From assembly GCF_038502225.1 (NCBI RefSeq), contig NC_091321.1, forward strand, positions 37,099,453 through 37,163,452: 64,000 nucleotides of DNA, read 5' to 3'. How positions within the stretch are numbered: the stretch's first letter is position 1; every line of letters starts with the position of its first letter. This DNA comes from Cherax quadricarinatus (Eukaryota > Arthropoda > Malacostraca > Decapoda > Parastacidae). The position numbers and the translations under genes were made by a program. Under the pieces are notes generated by a model. The model saw nothing but the letters and a program-made list of their open reading frames with translations, was not told the DNA's origin and searched no databases. Positions 1 through 12,833 of the stretch are shown here, one piece after another.

Positions 1-2395
1 TGTATAACCAGTCATCACCTCCACCACTGCATGACAGTCATCACCACCACCACCACTGTGACCAGTCATCACCTCCACAACTGTATAACCAGTCAACACC
101 TCCACCACTGTATTACCAGTCATCACCACCACCACTGTATGACCAGTCAACACCTCCTCCAATGTATGACCAGTCAACACCACCACCACTTCCACTGTAT
201 GACCAGTCAACACCTCCACCACTGTATGACCAGTCAACACCTCCACCACTGTATGACAGAGTCAACACCTCCACCACTGCATAACCAGTGAATACCTCCG
301 CCACTGTATAACCTGGCAACACCACCACCGCTGTATGATCAGTCAACACCTCCACCACTGTATGACCAGTCAACACCTCCACCACTTTATGACCAGTCAA
401 CACCACCACCGCTGTATGATCAGTCAACACCTCCACCACTGTATGACCAGTCAACACCTCCACCACTTTATGACCAGTCAACACCACCACTACTGTATGA
501 CCAGACAACACCACCACCACTGCATGACCAGTCAACACCACCACAACAGAATGACCAGTAAACACCTCCACCACTGTATGACCAGCCAATACCACCACTG
601 TTTGACCAGTCAACACCACCACCACCACTGTATAACCAGTCATCACCTCCACCATTGTATGACCAGTCATCACCACCACCACTCTGTGACCAGTCAACAC
701 CTCCACCACTGTATGACCAGTCAACACCTCCACCACTGTATTACCAGTCAACACCACCACCACTTCCACTGTATGACCAGTCAATACCACCTCCACTGTA
801 TGACCAGTAAACACCCCCACCACTGTATGGCCAGTCAACACCTCCACAACTGAATGACAGAGTCAACACCTCCGCCACTGTATGACCAGTGAATACCTCC
901 GCCACTGTATAACCTGTCAACACCACCACCACTGTATGGCCAGTCAACACCACCACTACTGTATGACCAGTCAACACCACCACCACTGTATGACCAGTCA
1001 ACACCACCACCACTGTATGACCAGTCAACACCACCACTTTACGCCAGTCAACACCTCCACCACTGTATGACCAGTCAACACCTCCACCACTGAATGACCA
1101 GTCAACACCACCACTGTATGACCAGTTAACACTTCCACCATTGTATAACCAGTCAACACCACCACTACTGTATGACAAGTCAACAACTCCACCACTGTAT
1201 GACCAGTCAACACCTCCAACATTGTATGACCAGCCAACAGCACCACCACTGCATGACCAGTCAACAGCACCACCACTGTATGAATAGTCAACATCTCCAC
1301 CACTCTATGACCAATCAACATCACCACCACCACTGTATGACCAGTCACCACTTCCACCATTGTATGACCAGCAAACACCACCACAGTTTGACCAGTTAAC
1401 ACCACCACCACCACTGTATAACCAGTCATCACTCCCACCATTGTATGACCAGTCATCACCACCTCCACTCTATGACCAGTCAAGACCCCCACCACTGTAT
1501 GACCACTCAACACCTCCACCACTGTATGACCGCTCAACACCTCCACCACTGTATGATGAGTCAACTCCTCCACCACTGTATGTTCAGTCAACACATCCGC
1601 CACTGTATTACCAGTCAGCACCACCACCACTGTATGACCAGTCAACACCTCCTCCAATGTATGACCAGTCAACACCACCGCCACTTCCACTGTATGACCA
1701 GTCAATACCACCACCACTGTATGACCAGTCAACACCTCCACCACTTTGACCAGTGAACACCTCCACTGTATGACCAGTCAACAGCACCGCCACTGTATGA
1801 CCATTCAACACCTCCACCACTGTATGAATAGTCAAGACCACTACTGTATGATCAATCAACAACACCACCACTGTATGACAAGTCAACACCTCCACCACTG
1901 TATGCCCAGTCAGCACCTGCACAACTGTATGACCAGTCAACACCTCCACCACTGTATGACCAGTCAACACCTCCACCATTGTATGACCAGTCAACACCTC
2001 CACCATTATTTGACCAGTGAACACCACCACTGTATGACCAGTCAACACCACCACCACTCTATGACCTATCAACACCTCCACCTGTGCATGACCAGTAAAC
2101 ACCTCCTCTACTGTAGAACCAGTCAACACCACCACTGTATGACCAGTCAACACCACAAGCACTGTATGACCACTCAACACCTTCACAACTGTATAACCAG
2201 TCAACACCTCCACCACTGTATTACCAGTCATCACCACCACCACTGTATGACCAGTCAACACCTCCTCCAATGTGTGACCAGTCAACACCACCACCACTTC
2301 CACTGTATGACCGGTAAACACCTCCACCACTGTATGACCAGTGGACACCTCCGCCACTGTATAACCTGTCAACACCACCACCACTGTATGATCAG
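1..2395. repeat. 27-bp satellite array, block 1
   Basis: Tandem repeat with a 27-bp unit that begins TATGACCAGTCAACACC and ends CTCCACCACTG. It enters from the left window edge. Units vary by substitutions and by 3-bp gains or losses of CAC or CCA triplets. Because 27 is divisible by 3, several frames stay open for long stretches: a Pro-rich 9-residue repeat (YDQSTPPPL) and a His-rich one (MTSQHLHHC) on the plus strand, and a Val/Thr/Gly one on the minus strand. Every frame is eventually broken, so I read this as satellite and not gene. It resumes after each inserted element at 9602, 15957 and 16888. Confidence 0.95.
2391..2395. other. Left target-site duplication of the LTR element
   Basis: ATCAG directly precedes the left LTR. 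The same five bases directly follow the right LTR at 9602-9606. A 5-bp duplication is usual for Ty3/gypsy integration. The flanking sequence on both sides is 27-bp satellite, so the element landed inside the array. Confidence 0.85.
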
Positions 2396-3642
2396 TGTTA
2401 CAAAAAACGCGATTCTAAAAGCTTAGAGATCTCCAGTGAATACTAGAAAGGACTGCCCTTCTAGCATCCAGCCTGTTACTGGGTTTTCGTAACAAGTAGT
2501 CAGTATCCTTGTCCAATTATCCATTAAAATTCAGTATTATTCAATAGTGCTTCATGATTACAACTGTTAGGCTACTAACTAGAGAAATTAAAATTTAATA
2601 AATTTAGTAAGTCTAGAGGTATATTATCAAAGTAAATTAAATTAATAATAATCAAAATAATAATAATAATCACTTCTCTCCTATACAATAGTATTGTGCT
2701 GAAAGCACATATCACATTTGTAATTCTTAAGTATCGTCTGGTACATTAACATTTAATAAGATATTACAAATATGTACAAGTAAGTTTGTGTATGCGTGTA
2801 AGTGCTCTAAGTAGTTCGCTATGTGTCAATACTCGACTAGACTTAAACAAGTGACTGACAAAGTCCTCAAATGAATTAACTTCTTGACCAACTGGCAGTC
2901 AGAACAGTCTGCTTGAACAATAAAAAGAATGCTAAGCCCAATAGCAATATAACAAGCAACTGCGACACAGAATCAGGAACAAGGAGATAATATAACGACA
3001 TTAAGTAGGGACCATCAGCAGATCCTCCACAGAAGTCACAAAACTCCCATACTACTGAATCTAAGTTCAGCATAAGAAAATCCCCGACTGTGATAATACA
3101 CAGATACCAGTACAAATTAGGTCAGAAGCCACAGCTCAGGACCTGAGATGTTTCGAGTGTCTATGTGACACACAACCTCAGTACAACGTCGAAAATCACT
3201 TTGTCTATACAATGTTCTGTGGACAGAGTTCTACAGAACTAACAAGAATAATGAGACAGACAATCTGTCCGACCACCAAGAGAGTCTAGACCAGACTGAA
3301 TACTTCAGACGAGGTGAGGACACCCCCCCCTCGATCACGTGATAGCTCTGTGGGTTGCTGCCCAACAACAACGAGAAACCGGCAGTCAAACGAGCCACAA
3401 GCGATAATTACAGTAGTTAGACAATCAAGACTTGAACTGAGCACATAATATGTTACATCCTACCTCACAAAATTTAGCTAAGTCAAATATTAATAATATA
3501 AAGCAATATATTTACGATTTAGCTATTATCGCAAATATAAGCAATATAAAATTATATGAAAAGGTGATAATTATATATATGCATTATATTCATAATCATA
3601 ATATACATTATATATATTGCAACCCATTCAGGGGTTGCAACA
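2396..3642 (-). repeat. LTR (3' LTR in element sense)
   Basis: Starts TGTTACAAAAAACGCG and ends GGGGTTGCAACA. It matches 8359-9601 along its whole length with scattered substitutions and a few small indels, a few percent by eye. Differences include a three-base AAT-unit length change and several point changes near 2540-2580. The base-level divergence means the insertion is not recent. Confidence 0.88.
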
Positions 3643-5235
3643 CCCACCCAACACAACAAACGGTCTCACTAGGAGTTGCATTAATGTCTTTCACGTTATT
3701 ACTGATTACTCATGTCAATACAATTTAATATAAACATTAATCAGAGTCTCTCTTGTGCCAAGCACCTCTAAAATTTCACAGCGTCTGTACACTAAGATAT
3801 GCCCCTAGTACTAGGGCAGTACACAGTATCGTATCTCTGTATTCTCGTGGTTATGTACATCAGTGTAGAGACAGGATAGCATAGACAAGTAGGGCACGAT
3901 GAGGTTCGATGATAGTAGAGGAGACTGCATTCCACTCGTAAGTAGTGGTTGTGGAATGCTATGCAATATGGACATCTGAGTATGAAATAGCTTAAGGTGT
4001 GTAGTGAAGGGGGAGGGTCTGCTGCAGGACAGTGTTCCGCCAAGCAGTAACATCTCCCACATGACACTACCCACTCATCACTCAGCTTATGTATCCTCCT
4101 CATACACAACACTACTGTGAATATATAATATAATAATTAGACATGACATGAGTATACATAGTAAATATGGGCTGGAGGGATTAAGTTACTCTACTGAATT
4201 TGACATAGCAAGTGTGGAAATTTATTTGGTCCCTAAAGTTCCACAGGACAGATCCAGCATGGCCGTAATGAGACGGCTGAGCTGGCTGGCCCTTAAATCC
4301 TCCCAAACAAACAGCATTCTCTCTGTTTTGGCATGGATTGTTGGTAGGCATTTATTTAATTTATAGATTTACCCTTCAGGGAAGGAGTAGGTAGTTTTAC
4401 TGTTAGTACACTAATGTTAGGTTTACTAAGGCAACTGTAGATAATAATAATGTAGACCTAAGACCTAGTAGTAATAGGCCGATAATGTAGGCAAACACTA
4501 GGATAAGTTAGCTAGGGAGAACTGGCAGCCCTAGTTTGAACGAAGAGACGAGGGTCTGGAAGAGAGACCAGCTCGTTCTTCTTAAGACAGACACCAACTG
4601 GACAAGACGTGCCGTGATCAGCAGACGGCGCCTCCCACGTGTCTTCACATTTGAGACCTGGGGAAATCTGGTAGAGGCACCTCGATGTACCGTAGATGAC
4701 CTCCTCCGTCAGGCCCATACAGTAAGGCAAGACCTCCACTATTTCTCGTAGATTTCTGGCCAGTGTCTGGGGAGATTGTGAGTTGAGTTTTATCTGTGGG
4801 CCCGGTGTGCAACAGGCAGAGCATGCCCAGTAAGTACCAGTGTCTCAAGGCAGTCTGGAAGCTAGTGTCCGTGTCTGCATAGTTATACTAGGGGATACAT
4901 ACCCTCTTGGACATAGGAATTTCTGAGGTGCAGGCAGGACACTAATAACGATTGAATATTGCAGGAGTTAAGGCTCCTGGATGCACGTGGTTTCTGAGGG
5001 AAAGTCCAGAGGGGCTAAGGCTAAGCTTAGGGAAGTTGAAGATCAGGATATATGCAGCAACACCAAGTAAGTTAGTCCTTTATACGTGCATGCAGGCGAG
5101 TTTCTTGCAACATCAATCATTTGTGAAAATCTGTCCTATAAGCCACTTGTGAGGCTGAGGTACCCACCTCAGACCTCGGTGTCAACAGAGTTTGCCAGGG
5201 TAGGTGACTCACTTGGAGGCAGTCCAAACAAATTT
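3643..5235. other. LTR-element interior with no recognisable gene
   Basis: This 1.6-kb stretch lies between the RNase H remnant and the 3' LTR. Short ORFs exist on both strands (for example 3792-4112 minus and 4148-4366 plus), but none resembles a known retrotransposon or host protein. The bases just inside the LTR read GGGTGGG on the minus strand, a weak polypurine tract candidate. It may be an untranslated 3' region or an older unrecognised insertion. Confidence 0.5.
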
Positions 5236-6519
5236 TCACAGCAAGTAACAAAAGGCATTTGGGCATAAAATTACGTAAATTTTAAATGGGGAAGTGCCCA
5301 AATACAAGTCAAAATGTACAAAGGACACCACAAGAGCTAGAGCACAATTTTTCTGATGTCGTTTGAGCTTAGATGAATAGTAACATATAGGATGGAGAAT
5401 ATCAGTGGATGTTGACTGTTGGAGCAGCACAGCACCCAATGCATAACCAATTTCATCTATATGTAAAATGATGGAAAGATTGAAATTAGGACTCAACACT
5501 GGAGCAGAGGAAAGCAGATGCTTCAACCTTTTGAACAAATCTGAACAATGTCTAGTCCAGATGAAATGAACTTTGCTACTAGAGCTCATAGTGAGAGGTG
5601 TAGGTGGAGTGTGCGCTGCTGGCTTGCCTGTCACTTGACACACGTGGCAACGTCGCACATGATCAGCTACTGTTTCCTTCATCTTTGGCCAAGTAAAATG
5701 TTTTGCCAGTTTACCGAGTGTCTTCTTGACAACCAAATGTCCTCCTATGGGACTATTGTGAGCAAAATCAATGGCTTGTTCACGAAATGTATCTGGTAAC
5801 ACTACGAGATGCTTGACTGTGGTGGAAACACTATCAGCTGATAACTTACATGTATTTTTCTCCATCAGTACACCATTACTATAATAGTAACAATTATCGA
5901 GATCCTTTGCTTCACTCTCAGTAACTGCTATATCTCTCAGTCTTTCCAATGACTGATCAACAAACTGATCCTTTATTAAATCATCATGAGTAAGAAATTT
6001 AACGTCAGTTGTGTCCTGACTAGGTTGCTGACAGGGGGGAGTTGGTGTTAATGACCCTGGGCGCAGACCGTCACTAAACAACATATTCAAGCCCAAATCA
6101 TTGTCATCCATTAACTCAACAGGAGACAAGGATGGTTGTTGTATCTTTGACATAGCTCTAGTAATTGCACTGAGAGGAAATAAAATAGGTTTCTCTCTAC
6201 AAGCTTCAATGGCATAATTATCATCAGTGTTATTTTCAATCACAAGTGGTTCCTTACATATACCAGCATGAAGGATATCGTTCCCTATCAACAAGTCCAC
6301 TGACCTGATGGGAAATACACCACTGGATATACCCACTGAAATATAACCAGTATAATAGCTTGTCTGAATATAAACTTTGTGCAAAGGTACTTTTATAACA
6401 GCCCCTCCATAGGCTTCTAACAATACATCTATCTTGGTATAGGAATCGTCAGTTATGGGCAGTACATCTTCTCTTAATAAGGTGAGATAACTGCCAGTGT
6501 CTCTGAAAGAAATTATCAC
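5236..6519 (-). pseudogene. pol: gypsy pol remnant: protease, integrase zinc finger, RNase H connection
   Basis: A 427-residue open frame. Near its start it reads SFRDTGSYLTLL, with the DTG catalytic triad of a retroviral-type aspartyl protease, followed by VDLLIGNDIL, the usual second protease motif. About residues 255-297 are an H2C2 integrase zinc-binding domain ending RRCHVCQ. Twenty or so residues later it changes to FIWTRHCSDLFKRLKHLL and SAPVL, the segment joining RT to RNase H in gypsy elements, then a degenerate RNase H ending HFDLYLGTS. No integrase DDE core and no RT YxDD box are present. The junction keeps the frame, which points to an internal deletion in an element with integrase upstream of RT. 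A chimaeric assembly is less likely because protease, zinc finger and RNase H are all gypsy type. No function is expected. Confidence 0.75.
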
Positions 6520-6611
6520 AGATGTGATTCGCCAAATCCTACTTTATCTCTTGAAAAGTAAGGACTCATCGCTGAACGAATCTTTTCGTCAGATACACTT
6601 TCTGATGCTAG

Positions 6612-8059
6612 TCATCTGTCCTGAGTAATATTAACTAAAACAGTAGGATCAGATGTATTACTAGGATTTTGGTGCTTTTGTTGCTCGGAAGAGGATACGA
6701 CTTGAGTGGGGGCGCCAGCCGCACGACTGTTTCTCGTATCTCTTTCCAACTTATAGCAATACTCTCTAGCATGTCCTTTTCTGTTACAATAGGTACATTT
6801 AACTTTCTTCTTCTCGATATCAGATTTCTGTTTAGCCAAAGAGACATATTGAGGATTGTGAGTTTTCCTGGTAAAGGCACGAGAAGTTACAGTAGCTGGT
6901 ACATCAGGCCGGCAATGAGCAGCTGATTTAGGCTGCCAACTTCTAGGACAATTTTTAGTTACCTTGTTTCTTTGTGTTTTAGTACGTACAAGTTTGTGAA
7001 AAATCTCGTAATTGTCTGCTAATGCTGCAGTTTCCAGAATATCCAAGGTAGGATGATCGATCAGATATTCTTGTATGTCAGCAGACATACAGTTGTTAAA
7101 CTGTTAAGGCTGTCATAGTTGTTACACTTGGCAGACCTACACCACCTCTCAAATGCAACTTTTTTCTCGTGAGCAAACTCTACACAAGTTTGATCTTGTC
7201 GTCGTTGTAATGTACGAAATGCACGTTGATAACTTGCAGGTAACAAGTTTTAGGTCTCTAGAATAGTTTGTTTGACAGCGTCATAACTAATGTATTTGGA
7301 AAATGGTAAAGCAGCAGTACAAGTTTGAGCTCTTCCTGTCAAAGCTGTGTGCAACAAGGTAGCCCAGTGCTTACATGACCAGTTCATAGCACGTGCCTGG
7401 TTCTCAAACACATCAAAATAGGTGTCTAAGTCACTCTTAAAAAACTTAGAAACCATGGATGCAGCTTTCTGCACATTAAATGTGTCCTGTGATCTATCAG
7501 TCTGTTGTCTTCCAAGACGAACATTTTCTCTCTGGAAATCTTCTTTGTTCAATTTCCTCGGTGCCTCTATTTGTGCAGTCTGCAACATAATGAGGCGTTC
7601 TAACCTCTCAAACTGTTCCTGAGAGATAGGACCAGTAGGTAATGGAGGAGTAGGGAAATTAACATGTCTTTCTGGACGGTTCTTAGGTCGGGCACCTTGT
7701 CCAACCGTCCCTTGAGAGTCTAGATCTGGTCTAGGATAAGTAGATACAGGTGAAGCATACACTGTACTAGTGTATGGCTGCGTCAAGCTAACAGTTAGGA
7801 GGGAAGGCGTGAGTAGAGGTTCACTAGGCTCAGACACTTCTGCCTTAGATGCTCTTTCTTCTACGTCATCAAATAGAGTTATACTTCCTAATTGTGACAC
7901 TAGGCTTTCTGAATCTGAATCATAATCAGACATCTCTGTATGAGCAGGAAACAATATATCTTTAATTAATGCTCCGAGATATTTGGCTACTCGCCAACAC
8001 ATCTGAAGTTTTAAAGAACTTAACTCAGACAAAGTCAGAGTATCAATTAACTGTTTCAC
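6612..8059 (-). pseudogene. gag: gypsy gag remnant with CCHC zinc knuckle
   Basis: Gag-like reading starts at the Met at 8059 (MKQLIDTLTLSEL). It runs to an in-frame TAA at about 7250, continues in the same frame (LLPASYQRAFRTLQRR, FERWCRSAKC), and shifts frame near 7085 into a segment from 7088 to 6612. That last piece holds CTYCNRKGHAREYC, a C-X2-C-X4-H-X4-C nucleocapsid knuckle. The sequence around the stop and the frameshift reads as one gag of the type that packages gypsy RNA, so these are two disabling lesions. It precedes pol in a different frame. Confidence 0.7.
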
Positions 8060-8339
8060 TTCGGCATCATCACGAAAATAAGTGTACTACGAGAGAGTGA
8101 TTATGGGAAACTATAATCCTAATAGGAGCTTTAGTGTTGGTTGTCTTAGAGATAGAACTGATAAGCAGTATTTCCATCTCCTTGGATCGAGAGACTCAGT
8201 CAGGTACATACATCCACCTGGTACGTTGTTCAAGACTAAACTCAAAGTCTTCAGATTAGGAAAGTACTCAAAGCATTTGACCATAGAGTTACTAGTATGT
8301 CAAACTGGACAATTTCTCCAACACCTTGGATCAAGAGCC

Positions 8340-8356
8340 TCCCGGACAGGCCCCCA
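8340..8356 (-). other. Primer-binding site, tRNA-Pro type
   Basis: Read on the minus strand, two bases after the 5' LTR comes TGGGGGCCTGTCCGGGA. It starts TGG, as expected for pairing with the CCA end of a tRNA, and from memory it differs only slightly from the tRNA-Pro site of gammaretroviruses. Its position fixes the minus strand as the sense strand. The primer assignment is inference. Confidence 0.6.
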
Positions 8357-8358
8357 TT

Positions 8359-9601
8359 TGTTACAAAAAACGCGATTCTAAAAGCTTAGAGATCTCCAGT
8401 GAATACTAGAAAGGACTGCCCTTCTAGCATCCAGCCTGTTACTGGGTTTTCATAACAAGTAGTTAGTATCCTTGTCCAATTATCCATTAGAATTCAGTAT
8501 GATTCAATAGTGCTTCAGGATTACAACTGGTAGTCTACTAACTAGAGAAATAAAAATTTAATAAATTTATTAAGTCTAGAGGTATATTATCAAAGTAAAT
8601 TAAATTAATAATCAAAATAATAATAATAATCACTTCTCTCGTGAACAATAGTATTGTGCTGAAAGCACATATCACATTTATAATTCTTAAGTACTGTCTG
8701 GTACATTAACATTTAATAAGATATTACAAATATGTACAAGTAAGTTTGTGTATGCGTGTAAGTGCTCTAAGTAGTTCGCTATGTCTCAAGACTCGACTAG
8801 ACTTAAACAAGTGACTGACAAAGTCCTCAAATAAACTAACTTCTTGACCAACTAGCAGACAGAACAGTCTGCTTGAACAATAAAAAGAATGCTAAGCCCA
8901 ATAGCAATATAACAAGCAACTGCGACACAGAATCAGGAACAAGGAGATAATATAACGACACTAAGTAGGGACCATCAGCAGATCCTCCACAAAAGTCACA
9001 AAACTCCCATACTACTGAATCTAAGTTCAGCACAAGAAAATCCCGACTGTGATAATACACAGATACCAGTACAAATTAGGTCAGAAGCCACAGCTCAGGA
9101 CCTGAGATGTTTCGAGTGTCTATGTGACACACAACCTCAGTACAACGTCGAAAATCACTAAGTCTATACAATGTTCTGTGAACAGAGTTCTACAGAACTA
9201 ACAAGAATAATGAGACAGACAATCTGTCCAACCACCAAGAGAGTCTAGACCAGACTGAATACTTCAGACGAGGTGATGACACCCCCCCCTCGATCACGTG
9301 ATAGCTCCGTGGGTTGCTGCCCAACAACAACGAGAAACCGGCAGTCTAACGAGCCACAAGCGATAATTACAGTAGTTAGACAATCAAGACTTGAACTGAG
9401 CACATAATATGTTACATCCTACCTCACAAAATTTAGCTAAGTCAAATAATAATAATATAAAGCAATATATTTACGATTTAGCTATTATCGCAAATATAAG
9501 CAATATAAAATTATTTCAAAAGGTGATAATTATATATATACATTATATTCATAATCATAATATACATTATATATATTGTAACCCATTCAGGGGTTGCAAT
9601 A
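8359..9601 (-). repeat. LTR (5' LTR in element sense)
   Basis: Second LTR copy, beginning TGTTACAAAAAACGCG and ending GGGTTGCAATA. In element sense it lies upstream of the primer-binding site and gag and would hold the promoter. A short ORF on the minus strand (8836-9060) has a near-identical partner in the other LTR; this reflects LTR duplication and is not evidence of a gene. Confidence 0.88.
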
Positions 9602-9606
9602 ATCAG
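9602..9606. other. Right target-site duplication of the LTR element
   Basis: ATCAG, identical to 2391-2395, followed directly by the resumed 27-bp satellite. Confidence 0.85.
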
Positions 9607-11818
9607 TCAACACCTCCACCACTGTATGACCATTCAACGCCTCCACCACTTTATGACCAGTCAACACCACCAATACTGTATGACCAGTCAACACCACCAC
9701 CACTGTATGACCAGTCAACGCCTCCACCACTTTATGACCAGTCAACACCACCACTACAGTATGACCAGTCAAGACCACCACAACAGTATGACCAGTCAAC
9801 ACCTCCACCACTGTATGACCAGTCAACACCTTCACCACTATATGACCAGCCAATACCTCTACTGTTTGACCAGTCAACACCACCACAACAGTATAACCAG
9901 TCATCACCTCCACCACTGCATGACCAGTCATCACCACCACCACTCTGTGACCAGTCGACACCTCCACCACTGTATGACCGGTCAACACCTCCACCACTGT
10001 ATGACCAGTCGACACCTCCACCACTGTATGACCAGTCAACACCTCCTCCAATGTATGACCAGTCAACACCACCACCACTTCCACTGTATGACGAGTCAAT
10101 ACCACCACCACTGTATTACCAGTCAACACCTCCGCCACTGTATGACCAGTGAACACCTCTGCCACTGTATAACCTGTCAACACCACCACCACTGTATGAC
10201 CAGTCAACACCACCTCCTCCACTGTATGACCAGTCAACACCTCCACCACTTTATGACCAGTCAACACCACCACTACTGTATGACCAGTCAACACCACCAC
10301 CACTGCATGACCAGTCAACACCACCACCACTGCATAACCAGTCAACACCACCACCACTGCATGACCAGTCAACACCTCCACCACTTTATGACCAGTCAAC
10401 ACCTCCACCACTTTATGACCAGTCAACACCTCCACCACTGAATGACCAGTCAACACCTCCACCACTGAATGACCAGTCAACACCTCCACCACTGTATGAC
10501 CAGTCAACACCTCCACCACTGTATGACCAGTCAACACCACATTATGACCAGTGAACACCTGCACCACTGTATAACCAGCCAACACCACCACCACTGCATG
10601 ACCAGTCAACACCTGCACCACTGTATGATCAGTCAACACCACCACTGTATGATCTATCAACACCTCCACCTCTGTATGACCAGTCAATACTTCCACCATT
10701 GTTTGACCAGTCAAAACCACCACTACTGTATGACCAATCAACAACACCACCACTGTATGACAAGTCAACACCTCCACCACTGTATGACCAGTCAACACCA
10801 CCACCATTTTATGACCAGTCAACTCCTCCACCATTATTTGACCAGTGAACACCACCACTGTATAACCAGTCAACACCACCACCACTCTATGACCTATCAA
10901 CACCTCCACCTGTGCATGACCAGTAAACACCTCCTCTACTGTAGAACCAGTCAACACCACCACTGTATGACCAGTCAACACCACATCAACTGTATGACCA
11001 GTCAACACCACCACTACTGTATGACCAGTCAACAGCTCCAACACTGTATGACCTGTCAACACCTGCACCATTGCATGACCAGTCAACACCACCACTGTAT
11101 GAGCAGTTAACACCTCCACTATTGTATGACCAATCAACACCACCACCACTGTATGGCCAGTCAACAACTCCACCACTGTATGACCAGTCAACACCACCAC
11201 CACTGTATGGCCAGTCAAAAACTCCACCACTGTATGACCAGTCAACACCTCCAACATTCTATGACCAGTCAACAACACCACCACTGTATGACCAGTCTAC
11301 AGCACCAACACTGTATTAATAGTCAACACCTTCACCACTGTTTGACCAATCAACACCAACACCACTGTATGACCAGTCAACACCTCCACCACTGTATGAC
11401 CAGCCAACACCACCACTGTTTGACCAGTCAACACCATCACTACCACTGTATAACTAGTCATCACCTCCACCACTGTATGACCAGTCATCACCACCACCAC
11501 TCTGTGACCAGTGAGCACCTCCACCACTGTATGACCAGTCAACACCTCCACCACTGCATGAAGAGTCAACACCACAAGCACTGTATGACCACTCAACACC
11601 TCCACAACTGTATAACCAGTCAACACCTCCACCACTGTAACACCAGTCATCACCACCACCACCACTGTATGACCAGTCAACACCTCCTCCAATGTATGAC
11701 CAGTCAACACCACCACCACTTCCACTGTATGACCAGTCAACATCTCCACCACTGTATGACCAGTCAACACCTCCACCACTGTATGACCAGAGAACACCTC
11801 TGCAACTGTATAACCAGT
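9607..11818. repeat. 27-bp satellite array, block 2
   Basis: Continuation of the same 27-bp family after the LTR element, ending where the CR1 element starts. The long minus-strand ORF through it (9587-11284, Val/Thr/Gly repeats of VVEVLTGHT type) results from the period being a multiple of three and has no other protein feature. Confidence 0.95.
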
Positions 11819-11906
11819 GGTCAGACGTCAGTGTTCAGTGGTCAGTCGTCACGTGAGGTCACAGACCCTGAGCTGCTTTGGGGATTAGCGTGGACGGTTA
11901 CAAAGC

Positions 11907-12833
11907 ATGGCTTGCTTCTGCAGTGTTTTAAAATCTGAGGTTGGAGAGTTGAAGGAGGAGGTCTTGCTTCTCCAGGAGGAGATTAGGAGGCTGAAGGTCC
12001 ACCTCAATGGGCCTGGGAGAGAGTGTGAGGTGGTTGGAGATGTGGGGAATGAGGCTTCTAGCAGTGGGGTGCAGTCTGTCTCTCACTGTGAGGAGGCTGT
12101 AGGTGGGGAGGTAGCAACGGCTACCAGCAGTGAGGTGCAGTCCAGCACCTGCTACAAGTGGCGAGTTGTTCACAGTAATGGGAGGCGCATCAGAGTAAGG
12201 AAAGTTAAGAGTGAAGATCTGAAGGTAGGAAATCGCTTCTCTGTTCTCCAGGATGAATGTACTTCAGTGGCCAGTGAAGGTAAGGGTACTACTGCCCCTG
12301 CTAATGAAGGTAAGCGCATTCTTGTGGTTGGTGACTCTCAGGTAAGATATGTTGACCGTGCTTTTTGTAATAGGAATAAGAAGATGAGAGATAGAGTGTG
12401 CTTCCCTGGAGCTGGTGTTGGGGACATTGTCAACAGGCTGGATAATATCATGTCAGGTAATGGGAACAAGCCCATTATCTGTCTCAGTGCTGGTGGAAAT
12501 GATATTGGGAAGGGTAGGAGAGAAGAGCTGCTAGATAAGTACAGGTCAGCTATAGATTTCATTAAGTCTAAGGGAGGGATCCCAATCATATGTAGCATCT
12601 TGCCTAGAAGGGGAGTAGGAAATGAATGGTTGTCTAGGGCAATTGGTGTAAATTGCTGGCTAGACAGATACTGCAAGGAACTTGCAATCCCATTCATTGA
12701 CAACTGGAACAACTTTTATGGCAAACATGATATGTATGCAAGGGATGGGGTACATCTCTCTGGGGCAGGGGTGGTAGCACTTGCAGACTCGATTGAGAAG
12801 GCCATTGGTGAAATGCCTATGATTTTAAACTGA
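11907..12833 (+). CDS. CR1 ORF1 protein: coiled coil plus SGNH/GDSL-type hydrolase domain
   Basis: The 308-residue product starts with a Glu/Lys/Leu-rich heptad-like stretch (about residues 8-35), probably a coiled coil. A variable linker follows, then a conserved domain from about residue 130. Visible SGNH blocks are VVGDSQVRY (catalytic Ser block), LSAGGNDIGK (Gly and Asn blocks) and [11 protein letters not shown] (Asp/His block). ORF1 esterases of this kind are known from CR1 and related clades, where they are thought to act in the RNP or in membrane association; the substrate is unknown. The first Met is used because it precedes the coiled coil. The stop overlaps the ORF2 start as TGATG. 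This is an element protein, not a host esterase. Confidence 0.85.
   Translation: MACFCSVLKSEVGELKEEVLLLQEEIRRLKVHLNGPGRECEVVGDVGNEASSSGVQSVSHCEEAVGGEVATATSSEVQSSTCYKWRVVHSNGRRIRVRKVKSEDLKVGNRFSVLQDECTSVASEGKGTTAPANEGKRILVVGDSQVRYVDRAFCNRNKKMRDRVCFPGAGVGDIVNRLDNIMSGNGNKPIICLSAGGNDIGKGRREELLDKYRSAIDFIKSKGGIPIICSILPRRGVGNEWLSRAIGVNCWLDRYCKELAIPFIDNWNNFYGKHDMYARDGVHLSGAGVVALADSIEKAIGEMPMILN

Larger units (their letters stand above)
2396..9601 (-). mobile_element. Ty3/gypsy LTR retrotransposon, Gmr1-like, internally deleted
   Basis: Two LTRs of about 1.24 kb bound a 4.7-kb interior whose recognisable ORFs all lie on the minus strand, so the element reads right to left. LTRs begin TGTTAC and end GCAACA on the left copy and GCAATA on the right, a TGTT/AACA inverted end with one change. 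A 5-bp duplication (ATCAG) flanks it. In coding order the interior holds a primer-binding site, a broken gag with a CCHC knuckle, an aspartyl protease, an integrase zinc finger and then, fused in frame, an RNase H connection. Integrase before RNase H is the order of Gmr1-type gypsy elements (PR-INT-RT-RH), so the integrase core and most of RT seem deleted. Not autonomous. Confidence 0.85.

Noticed and set aside
3792..4112. 106-codon minus-strand ORF in the LTR element
   Set aside because: No similarity to gag, pol or env that I can recognise, and an overlapping ORF in another frame is of similar length.
9587..11284. 565-codon minus-strand ORF (Val/Thr/Gly repeats)
   Set aside because: Reading of the 27-bp satellite, with plus-strand frames open in the same place. 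No signal peptide or other domain.
11907..12833. Host SGNH esterase gene
   Set aside because: It is followed directly by a CR1 ORF2 and repeats in four other CR1 copies, so it is element ORF1.
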